From assembly GCA_965199005.1 (NCBI GenBank), contig CBDAQK010000001.1:2294001-2358000 (forward strand): a stretch of DNA of 64,000 bases. The letters are read 5' to 3'. The DNA comes from LMUY01 sp965199005 (GTDB lineage Bacteria > Pseudomonadota > Alphaproteobacteria > Acetobacterales > Acetobacteraceae). Under the pieces are notes generated by a model. That model was not told the origin of the DNA and made no database searches. It saw only the letters and a program-made list of their open reading frames with translations. Below, piece after piece: positions 25,353-33,576 of this stretch. How positions within the stretch are numbered: position 1 is the stretch's first letter; each line of letters starts with the position of its first letter. The translations under genes were made by a program, and so were the position numbers.

Positions 25353-26996
25353 TCACTCGGCAGCATTCTGCAACAAATGTTGGCCGTACTGTGTCCGCAA
25401 TGCGAGTTTGTTGAGTTTCCCCGTCGCCGTGTGCGGTAGCTCAGGCACCACCAGGACAGCGTCCGGCAGCCACCATTTCGGCACCAGCCCGGCATAGCTG
25501 GCGAGCAGCGCTTGCGGATCGATCGAGCCACCTTGTTTCGGAACCACCAACAGCAACGGCCGCTCATCCCATTTCGGATGCGTTGCGGCGATGATAGCAG
25601 CCTCCGCGACATCCGGATGCGCGACGGCGATGTTTTCCAAGGTGATGGAGCTGATCCACTCACCGCCAGACTTGATGACGTCCTTCGAACGGTCGGTGAT
25701 TTCCATGAAACCTTCCGCATCGATGGTCGCGACGTCGCCCGTGGCGAACCAACCGTCCGCATCGGCGCCGCCCGCGGCGTTCTGTCCGAAGTAGCGCTGG
25801 CAGACCCAATGGCCGCGCACCATCAGATTGCCGAACGCCACGCCGTCCCATGGCAGTGCCTGCCCGGCATCATCCACGATCTTCATCTCGACGCCGTAAA
25901 TCCCCCGGCCCTGGCCCAGCCGGCGCTTGGCAATCGCGGCTTCACCCAGCCGGTCCTCATCCGCCTTCGGCTTGTTGTAGGTGCCGAGCGGGCTCATTTC
26001 GGACATGCCCCACGCATGGTCGACCCGAACGCCGTATTCGCGGGCGAATGCCTCGATCAGGACTGGCGGACAGGCGGAGCCACCGATCACCAGCGCCTTT
26101 ACCGTTTCCAGCCGGGCGCCGGTGGCGCGCAGATGATGCAACAGGCCCATCCAAATGGTTGGGACACCCGCCGAGAAGGTGACGCGTTCGGCATTCATCA
26201 GCGCGGTGAGGCTGGCGCCGTCCAGATGGCGGCCGGGCATGATCAGGGTGGCGCCGGCCATGGGCGCTGCGAACGGTGTCCCCCAGGCATTCACGTGGAA
26301 CATGGGGACGACCGGCATCACCCGATCTGCCGCGCAAAGGCCGAAGACGTCCCGCATGTTGATGGCATAGGCGTGCAGAACGGTGGAGCGGTGGCTGTAC
26401 AGCACGCCTTTCGGCCGCCCCGTGGTGCCGGACGTGTAGCACAGCCCGGCTGCGCTCAATTCGTCCAGCTGCGGCCAGGCGTAATCCTCGTCGGCCTCCG
26501 CCATCAGCGACTCGTAGCAATGCAGCGTCTGCCCGGGTGCCAGGGTCACGCTGGGCATGTGCTCGGCATCCGTCATCATCACGATGTGCCTCGCGGCGAT
26601 CCGGGGTGCCAATGCCTCCACCAGCGAGACGAAGCTGGTATCGGCGAACAGCACCGCATCGCCCGCATCCTCGACGATGTAGGCGATGTCGTCGGCGCCT
26701 AGGCGTGGGTTGATGGTGTGGTAGATCGCGCCCATGCCTGGGGCGGCATAATAGAGCTCCAGATGGCGCGACCCGTTCCAGGCCAGCGTGCCGACCCGGT
26801 CCCCCGCTTTGACACCTAGACGCTGCAGGGCCCGTGCCAACCGGCGCATGCGGGGTTCGATCTGGCCGTAGGTGATCCGATGGATCGTGTCCTCCGTTGT
26901 TCGGGACACAATCTCGGTTCCGGCGTGGTTCACAGCGGCGTGCTGGATGATGGACGAGATCAACAGCGGACGCGTTTGCATCAAGCCTAGCATCAT
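25353..26996 (-). CDS. long-chain acyl-CoA synthetase-like AMP-binding protein
   Basis: A 547-residue adenylate-forming acyl-CoA ligase, distinct from the one at 19483. The ATP loop is CYTSGTTGRPKGVLYSHRS, with WGMSEMSPLG, TGDVATIDAEGFMEITDRSK and the C-terminal catalytic lysine in TATGKLNKLALR. The pattern resembles medium/long-chain fatty acid ligases of the FadD3/AlkK type. It stands alone on the minus strand between the small secreted proteins and the multi-hairpin repeat. It probably feeds fatty acyl-CoA into beta-oxidation or polyhydroxyalkanoate metabolism; the neighbourhood with phaZ supports this only weakly. Confidence 0.9.
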   Translation of the reverse strand: MMLGLMQTRPLLISSIIQHAAVNHAGTEIVSRTTEDTIHRITYGQIEPRMRRLARALQRLGVKAGDRVGTLAWNGSRHLELYYAAPGMGAIYHTINPRLGADDIAYIVEDAGDAVLFADTSFVSLVEALAPRIAARHIVMMTDAEHMPSVTLAPGQTLHCYESLMAEADEDYAWPQLDELSAAGLCYTSGTTGRPKGVLYSHRSTVLHAYAINMRDVFGLCAADRVMPVVPMFHVNAWGTPFAAPMAGATLIMPGRHLDGASLTALMNAERVTFSAGVPTIWMGLLHHLRATGARLETVKALVIGGSACPPVLIEAFAREYGVRVDHAWGMSEMSPLGTYNKPKADEDRLGEAAIAKRRLGQGRGIYGVEMKIVDDAGQALPWDGVAFGNLMVRGHWVCQRYFGQNAAGGADADGWFATGDVATIDAEGFMEITDRSKDVIKSGGEWISSITLENIAVAHPDVAEAAIIAATHPKWDERPLLLVVPKQGGSIDPQALLASYAGLVPKWWLPDAVLVVPELPHTATGKLNKLALRTQYGQHLLQNAAE

Positions 26997-27152
26997 TTCC
27001 CCCGCGCCGGGTTCTGCCCGGTATCACGAGGCGATCTTATCGCGTCCTGGATGCGTTTCGTAGGGGTCTTCTGGCTGGGCTGAGGAAGTAGGGCGCATCG
27101 GCCAAGCGCCACCCGCCCACTGTCGGTGCGGCAGGAAAGACGGCGCAAGGCG

Positions 27153-27324
27153 GCAGGCTGCTGAAAAGTCCGATCGTTGAGTTGCGGGGCTTCGCCCCGC
27201 TCTCCGGAAGGGGATAGTCATCCCCTTTCGCCCCTGTTTTCAGGTGTCCAGAGGACGACTGTCCTCTGGCGGGGTTCGGGGCAGCGCCCCGATCTTCGAT
27301 CGGCCGCGTCTTTCAGCATCCTGC
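27153..27324. repeat. multi-hairpin intergenic element with terminal inverted repeats
   Basis: The 327-bp gap between the acyl-CoA ligase and phaZ holds no convincing gene. From 27153 it contains a compact element of four perfect hairpins: 27184-27200 (7-bp stem), 27208-27227 (8-bp), 27248-27269 (9-bp) and 27276-27292 (7-bp). The outer ends, GCAGGCTGCTGAAAAG and CTTTCAGCATCCTGC, are near-perfect inverted copies. The right end touches the phaZ stop codon (27324-27326). It looks like a dispersed palindromic, MITE-like repeat, and could also end phaZ transcription. Whether copies exist elsewhere in the genome cannot be seen here. Confidence 0.7.
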
Positions 27325-28541
27325 TAGGTGTGTTTGGCGATAAAGCCTTTGATTTGCGGCGCGATCTGGTTGCGGAAGCGGGCGCCGTTGAACAGCCCGT
27401 AATGGCCGACGCCGGCCTGCTCCAGATGCTGATGCTTATCCTCTGACAGGTTCGGCGTCAGCGCGTGGGTGACGCGGGTCTGCCCAATGCCCGAAATGTC
27501 GTCACGCTCGCCTTCCACGGTCATGACCGCGGTGCGGGTGATGGCCGCCGGGTCGACGCGGCGGCCGCGCGAAACCAGCTTTCCGCGGGGCAGCAGATGC
27601 TGCTGGAACACCGCATCGATCGTTTCGAGGTAAAACTCGGCGGACAGATCCATCACCGAACGGTATTCGTCGTAGAAGGCGCGCTTGGCGGCCAGCGGTT
27701 CTCCGTCGCCATCCACCAGATGGGTGAACATCTGCCAGTGCGCAGTCACGTGGCGCTGCATGTTCATCGCCATGAACCCGGCGAGTTGCAGGAACCCCGG
27801 ATAGACCGGGCGCATGAATCCTGGATGCCCGTAAGGCACCTGGTGGATCACGTTGGATTTGAACCACCCGAGATCGTGCTTCTTGGCGAACTTGTTGACT
27901 TCGGTCGGTGCTTCCCGCGTGTCGATGGGGCCGCCGATGAGGGTGATGGACCGCGGCGCCAAACCATTCGCGTCGGCATTCATCAGCGCCGTGCTGGCCA
28001 GCACGGGAACCGCGGGTTGGCATACCGCCAGCATGTGCGTCTGCGGCCCCAGATGCTCGCAGAACTGCTGGATGTAGTCGATGTAATCGTCAAGCGCGAA
28101 GCTGACGGACGTGATCGGCATGTCCTTCGCATCCTGCCAGTCCGTGATGTAGACGTCGTGGTCGGGCAGGAACGCCTCGACCGTGCCTCGCAGCAGCGTC
28201 GCGAAATGGCCGGACATCGGCGCCACGATCAGCAGCGTCGGGTCGTTCGGCCGATGCGCCATGCGGCGGAAGTGCAGCAGATCGCACCAGGGCAGCCGCA
28301 ACGCAATCTCTTCCATCACCTCCACCGGCTCCCCGTCGATGAGCGTGCTGGTATGGCCGAAGGCGGGCTTCACGAAGGTGCGGGTGGTGTGCTCGAAACT
28401 GTCGAGCGCGGCGGTCGTCACCCGGCCGAACGGGGTTTCCCGGAGCGGGTTGTCCTCCATGAGCGACAGAGCGCCAGACACCATCGCCCGCATCGGTTGC
28501 AGCGCCATCCGCTGAAGGTCGTAGAGTTGATAGAGCATCAT
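27324..28541 (-). CDS. phaZ: intracellular polyhydroxyalkanoate depolymerase PhaZ
   Basis: A 405-residue cytoplasmic depolymerase that breaks down stored poly(3-hydroxybutyrate). N-terminal MMLYQLYDLQRMALQPMRA and the block RPVYPGFLQLAGFMAMNMQRH are characteristic of the family. The nucleophile is the cysteine of LAVCQPAVPVLAS, as in Ralstonia-type intracellular enzymes, with the acid in GERDDISG and the histidine in GVGHYGLFNG. The length is normal. It begins with overlapping ATGs 4 nt inside the end of the TetR gene, so the two form one operon. No phaC or phasin gene is in the window. Confidence 0.92.
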   Translation of the reverse strand: MMLYQLYDLQRMALQPMRAMVSGALSLMEDNPLRETPFGRVTTAALDSFEHTTRTFVKPAFGHTSTLIDGEPVEVMEEIALRLPWCDLLHFRRMAHRPNDPTLLIVAPMSGHFATLLRGTVEAFLPDHDVYITDWQDAKDMPITSVSFALDDYIDYIQQFCEHLGPQTHMLAVCQPAVPVLASTALMNADANGLAPRSITLIGGPIDTREAPTEVNKFAKKHDLGWFKSNVIHQVPYGHPGFMRPVYPGFLQLAGFMAMNMQRHVTAHWQMFTHLVDGDGEPLAAKRAFYDEYRSVMDLSAEFYLETIDAVFQQHLLPRGKLVSRGRRVDPAAITRTAVMTVEGERDDISGIGQTRVTHALTPNLSEDKHQHLEQAGVGHYGLFNGARFRNQIAPQIKGFIAKHT

Positions 28542-29146
28542 GGCTGTATTTCGGAGCTCCTGGGAGAATGCGCTGGGTTGGGATGGCTGGCGCGGAAAAT
28601 GGCGAACAGGTCACGGGCGACGATTTCGGGCGCGTCGCCGTCTGGCCGGTACCAGGTGAGCGCCCAGTTGAGGGCACCCAGCAGGGCGTGGCGGAATGGT
28701 CCTGGCCGGACGCCTGGGGGCAGGTCCAACTCGTCGATCACGCGCCGGAACACCGCCTCGTAACGGTCGCGTTGCCGAACGAGGTCGTCGCGGGCGGCGC
28801 TGGGCCGCTTGGGGCCGTCCACGATCACGGCGGCCAGAACCCCATCGGTCAGCAGAAGGCGCAGATGCGCGGCTGCCGCGGCCTCCAGCCGGTCCCAAGG
28901 GTCGTGATGGATCGCAACCGCTTCCTCCACCTGGCCGATGGAGCGGTCGATTGCCTCGGCATACACGGCGGCGAGCAGCGCTTCCTTTGAGGCGAAGTGG
29001 TAATACACAGACCCCGGCAGCATGCCCACCGCCGCGGCGATGTCGCGGATCGACGTCCTGCCATAGCCCTTGATGCCGAAAAGATGGGTCGCCTGCTGCA
29101 GGATGTCTTGCCGCCGGCTGTCTGGGCGGGTGCTGTCCAAGGGCAA
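28538..29146 (-). CDS. TetR family regulator
   Basis: A 202-residue regulator. The N-terminal HTH domain (about 11-58) reads ILQQATHLFGIKGYGRTSIR, then DIAAAVGMLPGSVYYHFASK. The C-terminal ligand domain ends with ALNWALTWYRPDGDAPEIVA, resembling acyl-CoA-responsive TetR proteins. The start appears to be TTG (29146). It overlaps phaZ downstream by 4 nt and faces the operon at 29319, with a perfect 8-2-8 inverted repeat between. It probably represses both sides and responds to an acyl-CoA or hydroxyacid; the ligand is not known. Confidence 0.88.
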   Translation of the reverse strand: MPLDSTRPDSRRQDILQQATHLFGIKGYGRTSIRDIAAAVGMLPGSVYYHFASKEALLAAVYAEAIDRSIGQVEEAVAIHHDPWDRLEAAAAAHLRLLLTDGVLAAVIVDGPKRPSAARDDLVRQRDRYEAVFRRVIDELDLPPGVRPGPFRHALLGALNWALTWYRPDGDAPEIVARDLFAIFRASHPNPAHSPRSSEIQP

Positions 29147-29171
29147 CGATCATATCCTATCTCAGGCGCCT

Positions 29172-29189
29172 ACCAAACAAGTGTTTGGT
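29172..29189. promoter_or_regulatory. putative TetR operator, 8-2-8 inverted repeat
   Basis: ACCAAACA and TGTTTGGT are perfect inverted copies separated by AG. The site is 26 bp upstream of the TetR start and 130 bp upstream of the divergent dehydrogenase gene. Size, symmetry and position fit a TetR-dimer operator for the adjacent regulator. No other comparable palindrome was seen in this intergenic region. Confidence 0.65.
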
Positions 29190-29318
29190 GAAATCGAAGT
29201 TAATGTTGCGGTGCGTTTCTGAACAGCTTGATTTCGTCTTGACGTCCGTGGGTCTGCCTTGTGGACAGGACATGGCTCTGGCTCCATCCTATGCAGATTG
29301 TGAGGGAGGCGCAGATCA

Positions 29319-30272
29319 ATGAATGACCCCGCAACGATCCGCCGGGTCGCCGTGATCGGCGCGGGCACCATTGGCGCCAGTTGGGCCGCCTGGTTTCTGT
29401 CGCGCGGGCTGCAGGTCATGGTGTGGGACCCTGCACCCGACGGCGAGGCCTTCGTCCGCCGGTTCGTTGCCAATGCATGGCCTGCGATCCAGCAATTGGG
29501 CGCCCCGTGCGCCACATTCGACGCCCTCAGCTTCCACCCCGGCCCGGAGGCAGCTGTCGCGGGGGCGGAGTTCGTGCAGGAGAGTGCGCCGGAACGCACG
29601 GACGCCAAGCGTGCGCTGTTTGCCAGGCTGGAGTCGTGCCTGCCCCCCGAGATCGCGGTCGCGTCATCCTCTTCCGGGCTGATGATGACGGAGTTGGCCC
29701 GCGACTTGGCCAGCCCGGGCCGCTTTGCCATCGGTCATCCGTTCAATCCGCCGCATCTGATCCCCTTGGTGGAGGTGGTGGGCGGTGAGCGGACTGCGCC
29801 CGAGACGGTGGCGTTCTGCCTGGAGTTCTATCGCCACATCGGCAAACACCCGATCCGCCTGAACCGGGAGGCGCCGGGGCATCTGGCCAACCGCCTGCAA
29901 TCGGCGCTGTGGCGGGAGGCGGTGCATGCCGTGGCAGAGGGCGTGGCGAGCGTGGCCGACGTGGATGCGGCGGTTGCCTATGGCCCCGGGCTGCGCTGGG
30001 CGCTGATGGGCCCGCATCTGACGTTCCATTTGGCGGGCGGCGAAGGTGGCATGGCGCATTTCATGGAGCATCTCGGCCCAGCCAACGAGGTCTGGTGGCG
30101 CTCCCTGGGGCAGCCGACGCTGACGCCGGAGCTGTGCCAGGCCATCGTTGACGGAGTCGAGGCGGAAACCAAGGGCCAGAGCGTGCCCGCCCTCGCGGCG
30201 CAGCGGGATGCGTTGCTGGTGGCGTTGTTGCAGACCATTGGCCAACGCCGTCCAGCCCAGCCGCCGGATTGA
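29319..30272 (+). CDS. 3-hydroxyacyl-CoA / L-carnitine dehydrogenase-like oxidoreductase
   Basis: A 317-residue NAD-dependent dehydrogenase. The Rossmann motif VAVIGAGTIGASWAAWFLSRG is at the N-terminus. The catalytic region IASSSSGLMMTELA-like segment (AVASSSSGLMMTELARDL) precedes GHPFNPPHLIPLVEVVGGER, which is typical of L-carnitine dehydrogenases and related short 3-hydroxyacyl-CoA dehydrogenases. GGGAGG-type ribosome binding (gagggaggc) precedes the ATG. It heads a three-gene operon with an alpha/beta hydrolase and a molybdenum hydroxylase subunit, divergent from TetR-phaZ. Carnitine or a hydroxyacid is possible; no carnitine-specific companion gene is visible. Confidence 0.85.
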   Translation: MNDPATIRRVAVIGAGTIGASWAAWFLSRGLQVMVWDPAPDGEAFVRRFVANAWPAIQQLGAPCATFDALSFHPGPEAAVAGAEFVQESAPERTDAKRALFARLESCLPPEIAVASSSSGLMMTELARDLASPGRFAIGHPFNPPHLIPLVEVVGGERTAPETVAFCLEFYRHIGKHPIRLNREAPGHLANRLQSALWREAVHAVAEGVASVADVDAAVAYGPGLRWALMGPHLTFHLAGGEGGMAHFMEHLGPANEVWWRSLGQPTLTPELCQAIVDGVEAETKGQSVPALAAQRDALLVALLQTIGQRRPAQPPD

Positions 30273-30323
30273 CCCGGCCCTCCCGCACATCGCACGGTAG
30301 CCCGCGACAGGAGAGCCATTCCC

Positions 30324-31211
30324 ATGCCATTCGCCACCACCGATGACGGCGTCCGCCTGCATTATGAGGAGACCGGATCGGGGACGCCGCTGGTATTCGT
30401 TCATGAGTTCGCTGGCGACCACAGGAGTTGGGAGCTGCAACTCGGCCATTTCGGCCGGCGCTACCGGGCTGCGGCCTATGCCGCCCGGGGCTACCCGCCA
30501 AGTGACGTTCCACCGGACGCGTCCTCCTACTCCCAGGCGCGGGCGGCGGACGATATCGCGGCGGTGCTGGACGCGATGGGGGTCGAGAAGGCGCATATCG
30601 TCGGGCTGTCGATGGGCGGGTTCGCGACGCTGCATTTCGGCTTCCGCCACCCGGGCCGCGCGCTCTCGCTCGTGGTCGCCGGGTGTGGCTACGGCGCGGA
30701 GCCCGGGGCGCGGGAGCAGTTCAAGGGTGAGGCCGACACTATCGCTGCGACCTTGCTGCGGGATGGCATGCCGGCCTTCGCCGAGCGCTACGCCTACGGC
30801 CCGACCCGGGTGCAGTTCGAGGCGAAGGATCCGCGCGGGGTAGAATTGTTCAAGCGGCAACTGGCGGAACATTCTGCGCTCGGCTCGGCCAACACGCAGT
30901 TGGGGGTCCAGCGGGAGCGCCCGTCCCTCTATGAGCTGACTGGCCAGATGGCGGCGATGACAATGCCGGTCCTCGTGCTCACCGGCGACGAGGACTGGCC
31001 GTGCCTGCAACCTGGCCTGCTGATGAAGCGGAGCATTCCGACGGCCGCCCTGGCAGTGATGCCGAATTGCGGCCACACCATCAATTTGGAGGCGCCCGAC
31101 GAGTTCAACCGCATCGTCGGCGAGTTCCTGGCCCAGGTGGAGGCCGGGCGCTGGCCGCAGCGGGACCCCCGTGCCTTGGGGGCGTCGATCACCGGTATGC
31201 CGGCGCCGTGA
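30324..31211 (+). CDS. alpha/beta hydrolase
   Basis: A 295-residue alpha/beta-fold hydrolase of the esterase/lactonase/C-C hydrolase type. The nucleophile elbow is GLSMGGFA, preceded by the oxyanion region VFVHEFAGDHRSWE. The acid is in LTGDEDWP and the histidine in NCGHTINLEAP. An AGGAGAG ribosome site precedes the ATG. There is no signal peptide. Its stop overlaps the GTG start of the molybdenum hydroxylase gene (GTGA), suggesting translational coupling and a shared pathway. The substrate is unknown. Confidence 0.88.
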   Translation: MPFATTDDGVRLHYEETGSGTPLVFVHEFAGDHRSWELQLGHFGRRYRAAAYAARGYPPSDVPPDASSYSQARAADDIAAVLDAMGVEKAHIVGLSMGGFATLHFGFRHPGRALSLVVAGCGYGAEPGAREQFKGEADTIAATLLRDGMPAFAERYAYGPTRVQFEAKDPRGVELFKRQLAEHSALGSANTQLGVQRERPSLYELTGQMAAMTMPVLVLTGDEDWPCLQPGLLMKRSIPTAALAVMPNCGHTINLEAPDEFNRIVGEFLAQVEAGRWPQRDPRALGASITGMPAP

Positions 31212-33514
31212 CGTCGCTCGTCGGCCAGCCGATTCGCCGGCTGGAGGATCGGCGTTTCCTGACCGGCAACGGGCGTTACATGGCCGATATCGCCAGCCCA
31301 GGCGCACTGCATTTGCACGTGGTTCGCTCGACGCACGCGCATGCGCGGGTGCTCCGGATCGATGCGGTGGCGGCGCTGGCCATGCCGGGTGTGGCCGGCG
31401 TCTTCACCGCGGCCAACCTTGCCGGGCTGGGACCGATCCCTTGCTCCGCCCAGGTGCCGACGGATGGCCCGATGATCGTGCCGCCGCGGGGGGCGTTGGC
31501 GAGCGGCCGGGTGCGCTATGTGGGCGAGCCCGTGGCCTTCGTCGTGGCCGAGACCGCATTTGCGGCACAGGATGCGGCCGAACAGGTGGGTGTCGAATAC
31601 GATCCGCTGCCCTGTGTCGTGGAGGCTGTCGACGCGCTGGCGCCGGGGGCACCGGTGGTATGGGACGAGGCGCCCGGTAATCTCAGCTTCCGGTTCCATA
31701 AGGGGGACCGCGCGGCGGTGGCGGCTGCCATGGGCGTGGCGGCGCATGTGGCCACGGTGGAGGTCGTCAACAACCGCCTGATCGTCACGCCCTTGGAGCA
31801 TCGAAGCGCCTGGGGTGACTACGACCCGTCCACGCAGATTTACGATCTGACCTTGAGCGGGCAGGGCGTGCATGGCATCCGCAAGGATTTGGCGCAGTCG
31901 GTGTTCCATCTGCCGCTGGACCGCATCCAGGTCGCAACCCCCGATGTCGGGGGCGGATTCGGGGTGAAGAACCCAGTTTACCCCGAATACGTCATGGTGC
32001 TGTGGGCGGCCCGCCAACTCGGCCGGCCGGTGCGGTGGGCGTCGGGCCATGGCGAAGATTTCCTGTCCACCGCGCATGGCCGCGACAATGTCACGCGTGC
32101 CCGGCTGGGGCTGGACGCAGCGGGACGGTTTCTGGCGCTGGATGTGGAGACGGTCGCCAACCTAGGAGCTGGCATGTCGACGGGCGGCCCGGGCAGTTCC
32201 ACCAACGCGCCGGGAAACGCCATGGGCGGCGGTTACGATATACCAGCCATCTTCATGACCGTGCGGGGTGCCTTCACCAACACGGTGCCGCTGGATGCCT
32301 ACCGTGGCGCTGGGAAGCCGGAGGCGAACTACTTGCTGGAACGGCTGGTGGACGAGGCGTCACGGATCACCGGAATCGACCGGGTCAAGCTGCGCCGGCA
32401 AAACCTGCTGCGGGACTTCCCGCATCGCACCCCCATGTCGACGACGATCGATTGCGGCCGGTTCGGTGCCAATATCGACCCGGCGCTCGAAGCTGCGGAT
32501 GCCGCCGGGTTCGCCGCCCGGCGCCAGGCTTCCGCCAAAGTGGGCCGGCTGCGCGGGCTGGGGATCACCTGCTTCCTGGAGACGGCGCGCGGGGCGCCCA
32601 ATGAGGGGGCGGAAATCCGCTTTCAGCCGGATGGGCGGGTGTCATTGCATCTGGGCACACAATCGAACGGGCAGGGGCACGAGACGAGCTTTCCCCAGAT
32701 CGCCGCCGATCGGCTGGGTCTGCCGGTCGACACGTTCGATTTCATCCAGGCCGACACGCGCCTGGTGCGTGATGGCCATGGCCATGGCGGGGCCAGGTCG
32801 CTGCACATGGGCGGCTCGGCACTGGTGGATGCGATCGGGCTGGTGATGGACAAGGCCCGGCCCGTCGCGGCCCGGCTACTGCAGGCCCGCCCCGAAGAAC
32901 TGAGCTTCGCCGGTGGCCGTTTCACCGCGGGGGAGCGCAGCGTGGCCGTGCTGGAGGTGGCGCGCGCTGCGGCGGCCGACCCGGCGGGCGAGGCGCTGGA
33001 CAGTTATCACTGGACCCTGCTGGACCTGATCACCTTCCCCAATGGCTGCCACGTGGCCGAGGTGGAGGTCGATCCGGAGACCGGCGTGGTGACGCTGCTC
33101 CGCTACACGGGCGCCGATGATTTCGGCACCGCCATCAACCCGCTGCTGCTGATTGGCCAGGTGCAAGGCGGGGTGGCGCAGGGCATCGGGCAGGCCTTGA
33201 TGGAACGCACCGTCTACGATCCGGCCAGCGGCCAATTGCTGAGCGGGTCCTACATGGACTACGCAGTACCGCACGCCGCCGACCTGCCGGATTTGGAGAT
33301 CCATCTGCATGGTGTCCCGACGGGTGCGAACCCGCTGGGAGTGAAGGGGGCGGGTCAGGCAGGTGCGATCGCCGCACCGCAGGCGGTGGTGGCGGCGGTT
33401 CTGGATGCCGTCGCGGCACGCGGCGTCACGCATTTGGACATGCCCTTGACGTCCGAACGGGTCTGGCGGGCGCTGTCGGCGGCGGAGCCTGGTTCTGGGC
33501 TGATTGGGCTATAG
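31208..33514 (+). CDS. xanthine dehydrogenase family molybdopterin-binding subunit (CoxL form II-like)
   Basis: A 768-residue large subunit of a molybdenum hydroxylase. It begins with the family pattern IRRLEDRRFLTGNGRYMADI. Residues AYRGAGKPEANYLLERLVD mark a form II CoxL-like protein rather than true CO dehydrogenase, which has a cysteine-containing loop. Near the C-terminus the usual GVKGxGE motif reads GVKGAGQAGAIAAP, so the position normally held by the catalytic glutamate appears to be glutamine. No small iron-sulfur or FAD subunit gene is adjacent. It starts at a GTG overlapping the hydrolase stop. It may borrow partner subunits from elsewhere or act differently; hydroxylation activity is uncertain. 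Confidence 0.85.
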   Translation: MTSLVGQPIRRLEDRRFLTGNGRYMADIASPGALHLHVVRSTHAHARVLRIDAVAALAMPGVAGVFTAANLAGLGPIPCSAQVPTDGPMIVPPRGALASGRVRYVGEPVAFVVAETAFAAQDAAEQVGVEYDPLPCVVEAVDALAPGAPVVWDEAPGNLSFRFHKGDRAAVAAAMGVAAHVATVEVVNNRLIVTPLEHRSAWGDYDPSTQIYDLTLSGQGVHGIRKDLAQSVFHLPLDRIQVATPDVGGGFGVKNPVYPEYVMVLWAARQLGRPVRWASGHGEDFLSTAHGRDNVTRARLGLDAAGRFLALDVETVANLGAGMSTGGPGSSTNAPGNAMGGGYDIPAIFMTVRGAFTNTVPLDAYRGAGKPEANYLLERLVDEASRITGIDRVKLRRQNLLRDFPHRTPMSTTIDCGRFGANIDPALEAADAAGFAARRQASAKVGRLRGLGITCFLETARGAPNEGAEIRFQPDGRVSLHLGTQSNGQGHETSFPQIAADRLGLPVDTFDFIQADTRLVRDGHGHGGARSLHMGGSALVDAIGLVMDKARPVAARLLQARPEELSFAGGRFTAGERSVAVLEVARAAAADPAGEALDSYHWTLLDLITFPNGCHVAEVEVDPETGVVTLLRYTGADDFGTAINPLLLIGQVQGGVAQGIGQALMERTVYDPASGQLLSGSYMDYAVPHAADLPDLEIHLHGVPTGANPLGVKGAGQAGAIAAPQAVVAAVLDAVAARGVTHLDMPLTSERVWRALSAAEPGSGLIGL

Positions 33515-33516
33515 AT

Positions 33517-33573
33517 GGTCGGCTGAAGCCCACTCTGACCTAAGTGTAGTAGGTGGGCTTTAGTCCACCGGCC
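33517..33573. repeat. imperfect inverted repeat between convergent genes
   Basis: The 62-bp gap between the convergent molybdenum hydroxylase and GT4 genes is almost filled by an imperfect palindrome: GGTCGGCTGAAGCCCACT faces AGGTGGGCTTTAGTCCACCGGCC. The core GAAGCCCAC/GTGGGCTTTAG resembles short palindromic repeats seen in many genomes. Position suits a bidirectional terminator, though no clear T-tract follows. Confidence 0.5.
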
Positions 33574-33576
33574 AAT

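Noticed and set aside
27024..27446. Short ORFs in and beside the multi-hairpin element
   Set aside because: They run through perfect hairpins or into phaZ antisense and have no ribosome site or domain.
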